Assembly (NCBI GenBank): GCA_021204635.1
Contig: JAJPZB010000008.1
Span: forward strand, 1 to 14,577
Length of the DNA: 14,577 nucleotides
Origin: Opitutia bacterium
GTDB taxonomy: Bacteria; Verrucomicrobiota; Verrucomicrobiia; Opitutales; UBA953
Direction: 5' to 3'
Shown here piece after piece: positions 7,111 to 13,330 of this stretch (position 1 is its first letter; every line of letters begins with the position of its first letter). The notes under the pieces are model-generated. The model worked only from the letters and a program-made list of their open reading frames with translations, had not been told where the DNA came from and did not search any database. The position numbers were made by a program, and so were the translations under genes.

Positions 7111-8010
7111 CTACAGCTTCACGTCGGGGTGGACAATTTCGGTGCCCACGCCCTTGTCCGTGAAAATCTCGAGCAGGAGCGAGTGAGGCGTCCTGCCGTC
7201 GATGAAGTGGACTCTGCGCACTCCGCTTTGCAATGCCTTCACTGCGGAATCGACCTTGGGAATCATTCCGGCGGCGATCACGCCTTCTTTTTTGAGTTTA
7301 TCGATTTCGCTGACGCGGAGCGTTGAAATCAGCGTCGTCGGGTCGCTCGGATCTTGCAACAATCCCGGGACGTCGGACATGAAAACGAGCCTGCGCGCCT
7401 TGAGCGCGGAAGCGACGGCAGAGGCCGCGGCGTCGGCGTTTGTGTTGTAGGGACGGTCTTCGGCGTCGAGCGCAATTGGCGAAATGACCGGAATTTTCCC
7501 TTCCGCGAGCGCCTTTTTTATGAGCTTTGTCTTGACGGATTTGATGTCGCCGACAAAGCCGAGGTCAATCGGGTTGCCGTTCGCGTCCTCGACTTTGAGT
7601 TTTTCGCAAACGTTGACATGGTTCCCGGGCATGCCGAGCGGCACGCCTCTGCGGCGCGCTATCATGTCGCAAATCTCTTTGTTAATCACGTTATTCAGGG
7701 TCTTTTCGACGATTTTTATCGTCTCGGCGTCCGTCACTCGGATTCCGTTTTTCCACTGCGGCGTGATGTTCGTCTTCGCCATCGCGCGCGTTATCGCCTT
7801 TCCGCCGCCGTGGACGACGACAACTTTGATCCCGACGGAGTTCAAAAACACGATATCTGCGGCAACACGTTCTCGCACGACAGGATCTTCCGAGTCCATA
7901 AAACTTCCGCCGTATTTCACGACGAAAACGGAGTCATGAAAGCGCTGTATGTAAGGAAGAGCTTCGAGCAAAACCTTCGCCTTCTCGATGAGTTCGGATT
8001 CGTTGTCCAT
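7111..8010 (-). CDS. argB: Acetylglutamate kinase
   Basis: The enzyme phosphorylates N-acetyl-L-glutamate with ATP, the second step of arginine synthesis. The 299-residue length is normal for the family. Amino acid kinase landmarks are VVKYGGSFM near residue 30, VVVHGGGKAITRAM around residues 65-78, VTDAETIKIVEKTLNNVINK, LGFVGDI, and YNTNADAAASAVASALKARRLVFMSDVPGLL, then PKVDSAVKALQSGVRRVHFIDGR. An N-terminal helix-like segment (ESELIEKAKVLLEALPYIQRF) resembles the extra helix of arginine-inhibited hexameric enzymes, so feedback inhibition by arginine is plausible. I start at the ATG at 8008-8010. The open frame continues to 8181, but that extension would span the promoter and lacks family similarity. 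No other arg gene is nearby. The gene converges with sdhB across the repeat region. Confidence 0.96.
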   Translation of the reverse strand: MDNESELIEKAKVLLEALPYIQRFHDSVFVVKYGGSFMDSEDPVVRERVAADIVFLNSVGIKVVVVHGGGKAITRAMAKTNITPQWKNGIRVTDAETIKIVEKTLNNVINKEICDMIARRRGVPLGMPGNHVNVCEKLKVEDANGNPIDLGFVGDIKSVKTKLIKKALAEGKIPVISPIALDAEDRPYNTNADAAASAVASALKARRLVFMSDVPGLLQDPSDPTTLISTLRVSEIDKLKKEGVIAAGMIPKVDSAVKALQSGVRRVHFIDGRTPHSLLLEIFTDKGVGTEIVHPDVKL

Positions 8011-8034
8011 TGCCGTGAGAAATAGAGTCTCGCG

Positions 8035-8062
8035 ATAATAATATTTCGCGGCGGCGTCGCAA
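8035..8062 (-). promoter_or_regulatory. Probable argB promoter
   Basis: On the minus strand TTGCGA (8062-8057), a 16-base spacer and TATTAT (8040-8035) resemble a sigma-70 promoter. The transcript would start about 18 bases before the argB ATG. Confidence 0.42.
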
Positions 8063-8093
8063 ACAGATTTCCGCAAGAAATTTTGCAAAAAAA

Positions 8094-8138
8094 TTGCGCG
8101 GCAACAATGCGTCTCGGTGGCGGCGCATTTGCGCAAAG
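8094..8138 (+). promoter_or_regulatory. Candidate sigma-54 promoter and dyad sites upstream of the response regulator
   Basis: TGGCGGCGCATTTGCG (8118-8133) keeps the GG and GC elements and the exact spacing of a -24/-12 sigma-54 promoter (consensus TGGCAC-N5-TTGCW). It matches TGGC and TTGC and differs at the AC and final W. The ATG lies 50 bases past the site. Two dyads accompany it: TTGCGCGGCAA (8094-8104) and the perfect palindrome TTTGCGCAAA (8129-8138). TTGCGC (8094-8099) and GCGCAA (8131-8136) can also close a stem-loop. Because the next gene encodes a sigma-54 activator with a GAFTGA loop, autoregulation is plausible. This is inference from a single site. Confidence 0.4.
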
Positions 8139-8183
8139 TTTGTGTTGCAATGTGGGAAAGAAAAGGGTAAATTTGTCGCATAA

Positions 8184-9773
8184 ATGAGACAACTAATTCT
8201 TATCGTTGATGACGAGAAGAACACCCGTGAGGGGCTCGCAGCAACACTCGAAGACAACTACGAAATTTACACGGCGAGCAACGCAGATGAAGCGATTCGC
8301 CTAATGGATGCGGAAAATTTTGACGTTGTTTTGACGGACTTGCGCATGGCGGGAAAATCGGGGTTGTCCGTTGTCGATCGCGCTCTTTCGCTGCCGCAAA
8401 AGCCTGTTTGCATAATGATGACGGCGTATGGAAACGTCGAAACTGCGGTGGAAGCGATGAAGCGCGGCGCATATGATTTTCTGACAAAGCCTCTGAACAT
8501 AGACAAGCTCGAGCTCGTGATCCGGCGCGCGCTGAAATCCCGCGAAACTGTGCAGGAAAACAAGGCGATGTCGTCGCGCTTGGAGCAAAAGTTCAGCTTT
8601 TCGCGGCTCGTCGGCGAAAGCCCTGCCCTGCAAAATGCAATCGCGAAGGCAAAGCGCGTGGCTCAAGCGAAAACCACGGTTTTGCTTCTCGGCGAAACGG
8701 GCACCGGCAAGGAGCTTTTTGCGCAACTCATTCACCAAAGTTCGCCGCGGGCAAAAAAGCCGTTTGTCCCCGTGCACTGCGCGGCGATAGCGCCGACGCT
8801 CTTGGAAAGCGAGATTTTCGGCCACGAGAAAGGCGCGTTCACGGGCGCGACGGAGCGGCGAATCGGGCGCTTTGAATCTGCGGACGGCGGCACGCTTTTT
8901 CTTGACGAAATCGGCGAAATCGATCTCGCGACGCAGGTGAAGCTGCTGAGATTTTTGGAAACGCACTGCATAGAGCGGCTCGGCGCGCAAAAGCAAATCA
9001 AGTTGGACGTGCGCCTCGTCTGCGCGACAAATCGCAATCTCGCGGAAATGGTCAAAGAAGGAACGTTCCGCGAAGATCTTTACTACCGGCTCTCCGTCGT
9101 CGCGCTGATGCTGCCATCGTTGCGAGAGCGCCCGACGGACATCCCGATTTTGATCAACCACTATCTGCAATTTTTTGCCCGCGAGAATGCGTTGCCGCAG
9201 GTACGCGTCTCGGCGGAGGCGATGGCGGCGCTTTCCGCGTACAAGTGGCCGGGGAACGTCCGCGAGCTCCGGAATTTCTGCGAGAATCTCGTGGTCATGC
9301 ACGAGGGCGCGGCGCAAGTTTCGCTCTACGACCTCGACCCGCGCTTCACATTGTCGCTCCCGCCCGCGCCGCGAAAGCCCTCGGAGATTGTCCCTGCCGC
9401 AACAAACCCGCCGGAACGCGACCACGAAGCCGTTTCCGACGGCGACAACAATGCCGCAGTTGACACCGGCGACTTGCCCGCAGATTTCGGCGACAATGAC
9501 GATGTCTCCGAGAAATTCGCAAACGCGCTCGAAGAGCACAAGCAGAACCTCGGCACGATAAACAAAGCTCGCAAAAAGGCTCTCTCGAAAAAGGAAAACG
9601 AGAAGCGGCTTCTGCGACGCGCCTTGATTCAGGCGCATGGCAACAGATCCGCCGCCGCAGATTTTCTCGGTATCTCGCGCCGCACTTTCCACCGGAAATT
9701 GCTCGAAGATCCGTCCATTTCCGCCGGCTTGGAGGCCAAGCGCGGGCGCCCGTCATTTGAAGAAAACATCTAA
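8184..9773 (+). CDS. NtrC-family sigma-54-dependent response regulator
   Basis: This is a cytoplasmic transcription activator, expected to be phosphorylated by a histidine kinase and to remodel sigma-54 RNA polymerase by ATP hydrolysis. The receiver domain spans about residues 1-118, with acidic pocket Asp9-Asp10, phospho-acceptor Asp52, Thr80 and Lys102. The AAA+ domain follows from about residue 140, with Walker A GETGTGKE (170-177), the sigma-54-contacting loop GAFTGA (217-222), Walker B TLFLDE (Asp241, Glu242) and KWPGNVREL (about 354-362). An acidic, proline/alanine-rich linker covers about 395-465. A Fis-type helix-turn-helix lies at about 472-508 and an AT-hook-like KRGRPS at 519-524. 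The length, 529, exceeds the usual 450-480 because of linker and tail. No sensor kinase is adjacent. The next gene starts 12 bases later, so the two are probably co-transcribed. Confidence 0.94.
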   Translation: MRQLILIVDDEKNTREGLAATLEDNYEIYTASNADEAIRLMDAENFDVVLTDLRMAGKSGLSVVDRALSLPQKPVCIMMTAYGNVETAVEAMKRGAYDFLTKPLNIDKLELVIRRALKSRETVQENKAMSSRLEQKFSFSRLVGESPALQNAIAKAKRVAQAKTTVLLLGETGTGKELFAQLIHQSSPRAKKPFVPVHCAAIAPTLLESEIFGHEKGAFTGATERRIGRFESADGGTLFLDEIGEIDLATQVKLLRFLETHCIERLGAQKQIKLDVRLVCATNRNLAEMVKEGTFREDLYYRLSVVALMLPSLRERPTDIPILINHYLQFFARENALPQVRVSAEAMAALSAYKWPGNVRELRNFCENLVVMHEGAAQVSLYDLDPRFTLSLPPAPRKPSEIVPAATNPPERDHEAVSDGDNNAAVDTGDLPADFGDNDDVSEKFANALEEHKQNLGTINKARKKALSKKENEKRLLRRALIQAHGNRSAAADFLGISRRTFHRKLLEDPSISAGLEAKRGRPSFEENI

Positions 9774-9785
9774 AACAAACCAACA

Positions 9786-10736
9786 ATGAACAAACCCCTA
9801 TTGAAAAAACTAATCGCGCTCGCCGCAATTTTCGCCACGCCGCTTTGCGCAGAAACGGCGCTCGCGGCAGAGACTGCCGCCGGCAACAATGCCGCTGCGA
9901 CCGCAACAATAAAATACGCCGGCTCGGACTTTCTCTCAGGCGACATAGAAAATGCGCTGAAAGAAAATGTGGCAAAGGCGGCAAACGCGCCCGCGCTCGA
10001 AGGCGAGATGATCGGGAGCAAATCCGCGGTGACGCAACTGCGCACCGGCGAGTGCGACTTCGTTCTCGTGATGGAAAAAGGCGACCCCAAATCGCTCTTC
10101 TCCGAGCTCGCGGAAGGCAAATGGCGGGCAATCCCAATCGCGTATTTGGTCTCATACGTCGCAGTCCCGCGCTCGAACGGCGTCAACGAAGTTTCGTTCT
10201 ACGAGTTGCGCGGAATTTTTGCGCGCTACGCCGAAAATCACATCACGAAGTGGGAAAACACCGGCGTCAAAATTTATCCGATCCTCGGCTCGCGCGCCGA
10301 CAGCACTGCGAACTCGTTTTTCCAAGCAATCGTGTTCCCGCAATCGCCTTTCCTCGCGCAAATCCGCAACACGGAAAACGATGAGGGCGCGTTGCAGGAG
10401 GCGTCGTCATCGCACGAAGCAATTGTCGTCGTGTCAGCGCCAATCGCCTCGAAATTCCCGACGCTCAAAACTCTTTCCGTCTCCGAAGCGCAATCGCCCG
10501 ACGAAAAGAAAACCGCATACTCTCCGACGCCGGCGAACATCTACAACCGCGACTATCCGCTCTCCGTCCCGTTCTACGTAGTTTATCCCGTGGAAAAGCG
10601 CGCAAAAATCATCCCTGTGTTGCGCGCCATTTTCTCCAACGAGTTCGCTTCGACGCTGCAAGCGCAAAACCTCGTGCCGGTTCCCGAAAATATCCGCGAG
10701 AATCTCAAAAAAAGTATTGACGCATTGGGAGAATAG
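9786..10736 (+). CDS. Secreted PstS-like (PBP superfamily) solute-binding protein
   Basis: The 316-residue protein begins with a signal peptide: MNKPLLKK, then a hydrophobic stretch, with likely cleavage after the ALA at residues 25-27. It is therefore periplasmic. The mature part follows the order of phosphate-binding PstS-type proteins. IKYAGSDFLSGDI resembles the first anion-binding loop, GSKSAVTQLRTGECDFVLV the GIAALxxGxxDIA segment, and WRAIPIAYLVSYVAVPRSNGV with YELRGIFARYAENHITKW the usual first hinge and the 'L..IF.G.I..W' block. YPILGSRADSTANSFFQ aligns with the GSGT loop. YPLSVPFYVVYP lies near the end. It starts 12 bases after the response regulator without a Shine-Dalgarno (ACAAACCAACA). 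No ABC permease or ATPase is in view, so it may serve sensing or scavenging. Phosphate as ligand is inferred. Confidence 0.72.
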   Translation: MNKPLLKKLIALAAIFATPLCAETALAAETAAGNNAAATATIKYAGSDFLSGDIENALKENVAKAANAPALEGEMIGSKSAVTQLRTGECDFVLVMEKGDPKSLFSELAEGKWRAIPIAYLVSYVAVPRSNGVNEVSFYELRGIFARYAENHITKWENTGVKIYPILGSRADSTANSFFQAIVFPQSPFLAQIRNTENDEGALQEASSSHEAIVVVSAPIASKFPTLKTLSVSEAQSPDEKKTAYSPTPANIYNRDYPLSVPFYVVYPVEKRAKIIPVLRAIFSNEFASTLQAQNLVPVPENIRENLKKSIDALGE

Positions 10737-10745
10737 GTGTTCATT
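10717..10745 (+). promoter_or_regulatory. Possible tRNA-Gly promoter
   Basis: TTGACG (10717-10722), a 17-base spacer and TTCATT (10740-10745) overlap the end of the preceding gene and would place the start about 25 bases before the tRNA. The -35 box is good and the -10 box poor. Read-through from the upstream gene is the alternative. Confidence 0.3.
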
Positions 10746-10778
10746 CGCCCCCACGATTCGATTCTTCGTTGATCGATC

Positions 10779-10854
10779 GCGGGCGTAGCTCAATTGGTAG
10801 AGTACCACCTTGCCAAGGTGGATGTTGGCAGTTCGAACCTGCTCGCCCGCTCCA
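10779..10854 (+). tRNA. tRNA-Gly (anticodon GCC)
   Basis: The 76-base gene folds into a full cloverleaf. The acceptor stem is GCGGGCG/CGCCCGC, the anticodon stem CCACC/GGTGG (10805-10809, 10817-10821), and the loop TTGCCAA with anticodon GCC at 10812-10814. The T arm has the canonical TTCGAAC loop. The discriminator is T and the 3' CCA is encoded (10852-10854). It decodes GGC and GGU glycine codons. It sits 42 bases after the PstS-like gene and is followed 5 bases later by a terminator. I see no sign of an integrated element at its 3' end. Confidence 0.98.
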
Positions 10855-10859
10855 CTTTC

Positions 10860-10888
10860 AGCCTCTTCCGTCGTGAAGAGGCTTTTTT
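10860..10888 (+). terminator. Rho-independent terminator of tRNA-Gly
   Basis: AGCCTCTTC (10860-10868) and GAAGAGGCT (10875-10883) form a perfect 9-bp stem with a 6-base loop, followed by T6 (10883-10888). It separates the tRNA unit from yebC. Confidence 0.95.
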
Positions 10889-10966
10889 GTTTTACGCGAC
10901 GCTGCAAAGCCGATAACATTACCTTTACTTTTCGTAAATTTCAGCAACCCTCCAACAGCATTACTT

Positions 10967-11710
10967 ATGTCAGGACACAGCAAATGGGCGACGACGAAGC
11001 GCCACAAAGGTCTGGTCGACGCAAAACGCGGCAAAGTTTTCAGCAACCTCGCCAAAGAAATTACACTTGCAGCGCGCTCCGGCGGCGGGGATCCCTCGTC
11101 CAACATGCGCCTCCGCTCTATTCTCCTGCGGGCACGAGCCGCAAACATGCCCAGCGACAATATTGACCGCGCCATCAAGAAGGGGACGGGCGAAATCCCG
11201 GGCGTCGTCTATGAAGAATGCGTTTACGAGGGTTACGCGCCTGCCGGCGTCAGCGTCATCGTCGAAGTCACGACAGACAACAAGAACCGCGCTGTCAGCG
11301 AAGTCCGCTCCACGTTCACGAAAAACGGCGGCAACATGGGCAGCGCGGGCGCCGTTGCATTCAATTTCAGCCGAAAAGGCCAAATCCTGATCTCCGCCGA
11401 AGGAAACGACGAGGACACGCTCATGGAAATTGCCCTCGAAGCCGGCGCAGAGGACATCAAAAACAACGGCGACCATTTTGAAATCATCACCGCTGTTTCG
11501 GACTACGACACCGTCGCAACTGCGATCGCGGACAAGGGAATCAAGCCCGTCGAATCGGGAATCGTGTACCTGCCAAACGTGACAGTGCCGATTAAAGACG
11601 CCGACACGGCGAAAAAAGTCCAAAAACTCTTGGACGCGCTCGAAGATCTCGACGACGTCAAAGCCGTTCACTCGAACGACGATTTTGACGAATCACTTTT
11701 GGACGCATAG
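10967..11710 (+). CDS. yebC: YebC/PmpR/TACO1-family protein
   Basis: The 247-residue protein begins MSGHSKWATTKRHKGLVDAKRGKVFSNL, the hallmark N-terminus of the family. It continues with the expected GGGDPSSNMRLRSILLRARAANMPSDNIDRAIKKG region, the GYAPAGVSVIVEVTTDNKNR strand, and FTKNGGNMGSAGAVAFNFSRKG. It has an acidic C-terminus (DDFDESLLDA). The family was long annotated as DNA-binding transcriptional regulators. More recent work on YebC and mitochondrial TACO1 supports a role in translation, helping ribosomes through proline-rich stretches. That would be of interest here because the tilS insert adds prolines. The start is fixed by family alignment. There is no Shine-Dalgarno (AACAGCATTACTT). 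A weak TTTACG-N17-TAACAT (10891-10919) could be its promoter. Confidence 0.96.
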   Translation: MSGHSKWATTKRHKGLVDAKRGKVFSNLAKEITLAARSGGGDPSSNMRLRSILLRARAANMPSDNIDRAIKKGTGEIPGVVYEECVYEGYAPAGVSVIVEVTTDNKNRAVSEVRSTFTKNGGNMGSAGAVAFNFSRKGQILISAEGNDEDTLMEIALEAGAEDIKNNGDHFEIITAVSDYDTVATAIADKGIKPVESGIVYLPNVTVPIKDADTAKKVQKLLDALEDLDDVKAVHSNDDFDESLLDA

Positions 11711-11729
11711 AGAACCAAAAATTTTGACC

Positions 11730-11777
11730 GCAGCGGAAACACGGCGGGCGCGGCACCGCCCCTTCGTTTCCGCCTGC
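11730..11777 (+). other. Imperfect long hairpin between yebC and the Nudix gene
   Basis: GCAGCGGAAAC (11730-11740) pairs with GTTTCCGCCTGC (11766-11777) with one bulged base. GGGCG can pair with CGCCC inside. No T-run follows, so this is not a clear terminator. It could be a processing site, an attenuator or a weak Rho-independent stop upstream of the next ATG at 11802. Confidence 0.4.
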
Positions 11778-11801
11778 TACCCAATAGAAACACAAAAACA
11801 A

Positions 11802-12320
11802 ATGAATCCACGTCAAGGCGAAAATTCGCACGCACCACGCAAGAAATTTATCCAGACGAACCCGATCCGCGTCGCCGCGCGCGCAGTCGTGGTCAAAGAC
11901 AACAAACTGCTCGCAGTGGTTTTGAGCGACCAATCCGGTCCGTTCTACGTTCTTCCGGGCGGCGGGCAAAAGCACGGCGAGGAGTTGTACAACACGGTGC
12001 GGCGGGAGTGCGCCGAGGAATTGGGCATTATCGTGGAGCCCTACAAAATGCTCTACGTCCGCGAATATATCGGGAAAAATCACGATTTCGCGGCGCGCCA
12101 CAAGCACTTTCACCAAGTGGAAATTGTATTCGCGTGCGACTTGGTGGAAGAGGGAAATATCGGCCACGGCTCGGACGAAGACGCACGCCAGGTCGGATAC
12201 GAATGGCTACCGTTGGAAAATCTGCGAGACACGCGCTTTTTCCCGTCGCTGTTCAAAACGTTCCTCAACGAAAAGAACGAATTGGAAATTCCGACGGATT
12301 ATCTCGGCGACATTAATTGA
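11802..12320 (+). CDS. Nudix hydrolase family protein
   Basis: The 172-residue protein has an N-terminal strand region (RVAARAVVVKDNKLLAVVL), then a complete Nudix box from Gly54 to Ile76: GGQKHGEELYNTVRRECAEELGI fits G-x5-E-x7-REUXEEXGU. The REcAEE glutamates are the expected metal ligands. Nudix enzymes hydrolyse nucleoside diphosphates linked to another moiety. The substrate cannot be predicted here; the family includes NTP, ADP-ribose, NADH and CoA hydrolases. I start at the ATG at 11802 because an upstream in-frame ATG at 11685 would overlap yebC and add non-family residues. The leader is A/C-rich (ACACAAAAACAA) without a Shine-Dalgarno. It ends 23 bases before the cation transporter start. 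Confidence 0.9.
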   Translation: MNPRQGENSHAPRKKFIQTNPIRVAARAVVVKDNKLLAVVLSDQSGPFYVLPGGGQKHGEELYNTVRRECAEELGIIVEPYKMLYVREYIGKNHDFAARHKHFHQVEIVFACDLVEEGNIGHGSDEDARQVGYEWLPLENLRDTRFFPSLFKTFLNEKNELEIPTDYLGDIN

Positions 12321-12343
12321 GCCCGCCGACACGACAAAATTTC

Positions 12344-13297
12344 ATGCTACAAAACACACTTCGCTCCGGCAACAGACCACTCGACGAGGCGGACGCGAAA
12401 AAATCGAGAATCGCAAAAAGCGAGGGCTACATCTCCGTCGCGGTAAATACATGCCTCGGATCGTTCAAGCTTTGGGTCGGCACAATCACGGGCTCCCTCG
12501 CTGTTTTTGCCGACGGATGGGAAACACTCTCGGACTGCATTTCATCAATCGTGCTCCTGATCGGGCTGAAAGTTTCCGAGGTCCCCGCAGACAAAGAGCA
12601 CCCGTTCGGGCACGGACGCGCAGAACTCGTCGCCTCGATAATCATCTCCACAATTCTCGCAACTTTCGGCTTCTCGTTCGCAAAAAGCGGAATAATGAAA
12701 ATTGTCAACCACGAAACTCTCGTGTTCGGCTTCTGGACATTTTCCGCCGGCATCGCCTCGGTGGTCGTCAAAGAATCGCTCGCGCAATACGCGCTTTGGG
12801 CTGAGCGCAAAACGGGCATGATTTCGTTGCGGGCAGACGCGCAAAGCCACCGCAGCGACGCCATTTCCTCCGCGCTAATCTTGGTCGGAATGATAGTTGC
12901 GCGCCTCGGTGGCGACATGTTCTGGTGGATGGACGGCGCGCTTTCCGTCCTCATTTCCGCCCTGCTTCTGCGCCTCGCGTGGTCCATTTTGAGCGCGACA
13001 TCGAAGAAAATTCTCGGCAGCGCAGTTTCCCCCGAGCTCGAAGAGAAAATCGTAGAAATCTGCGTCCGCATTTCGGGGACGGATTTGTGCGCCCACCACA
13101 TGCATATTCATGAATATGGTGAGCACAAGGAATTGACATTCCACACTCGCTTTGACGGGAACATGAGCATGAAAGATGCCCACGAAATCGTCGATAAAGT
13201 GGAAAAGACGATAAGGGCAGAGCTGAAAATGGACGCGACAATCCACTTGGAAATCAAGAAGGACGGGGTTCCGCAGCGCTGCATTCCCGCAAAATAA
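12344..13297 (+). CDS. Cation diffusion facilitator (CDF) family metal transporter
   Basis: This is an inner-membrane divalent cation/proton antiporter, normally a dimer exporting metal. The 317-residue protein shows about six hydrophobic segments (roughly 29-53, 60-78, 95-120, 125-147, 173-190, 198-219) and the CDF signature HPFGHGRAE (86-94). The C-terminal cytoplasmic domain (about 225-304) carries histidines (HHMHIHEYGEHKELTFHTRF), as in metal-sensing CDF tails. The helix-2 metal site, normally H/D-xxx-D, reads Glu60-TLS-Asp64. The helix-5 site, normally H-xxx-D, reads Ser168-HRS-Asp172. Two usual ligands are therefore replaced, and metal specificity is uncertain. I start at the ATG at 12344. 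An in-frame TTG at 12317 overlapping the Nudix stop is possible. It is followed after 33 bases by tilS. Confidence 0.93.
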   Translation: MLQNTLRSGNRPLDEADAKKSRIAKSEGYISVAVNTCLGSFKLWVGTITGSLAVFADGWETLSDCISSIVLLIGLKVSEVPADKEHPFGHGRAELVASIIISTILATFGFSFAKSGIMKIVNHETLVFGFWTFSAGIASVVVKESLAQYALWAERKTGMISLRADAQSHRSDAISSALILVGMIVARLGGDMFWWMDGALSVLISALLLRLAWSILSATSKKILGSAVSPELEEKIVEICVRISGTDLCAHHMHIHEYGEHKELTFHTRFDGNMSMKDAHEIVDKVEKTIRAELKMDATIHLEIKKDGVPQRCIPAK

Positions 13298-13330
13298 CGC
13301 GGTGCTCCGGCGCCGGTTTTGCAGAGAAAA

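Noticed and set aside
8011..8181. Upstream N-terminal extension of argB
   Set aside because: The extension overlaps the probable argB promoter and the divergent regulator's control region, and it is unlike acetylglutamate kinases.
8301..9692. Long minus-strand open frame (463 codons) opposite the response regulator, and similar ones opposite sdhC and sdhA
   Set aside because: The coding strand has complete receiver, AAA+ and HTH motifs. The antisense translations are Arg/Glu/Ala-rich without motifs, as expected from mirrored codon bias.
11685..11801. Upstream start for the Nudix protein overlapping yebC
   Set aside because: The 39 extra residues are basic and non-family, and the segment contains the intergenic hairpin. 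The ATG at 11802 gives a standard N-terminus.
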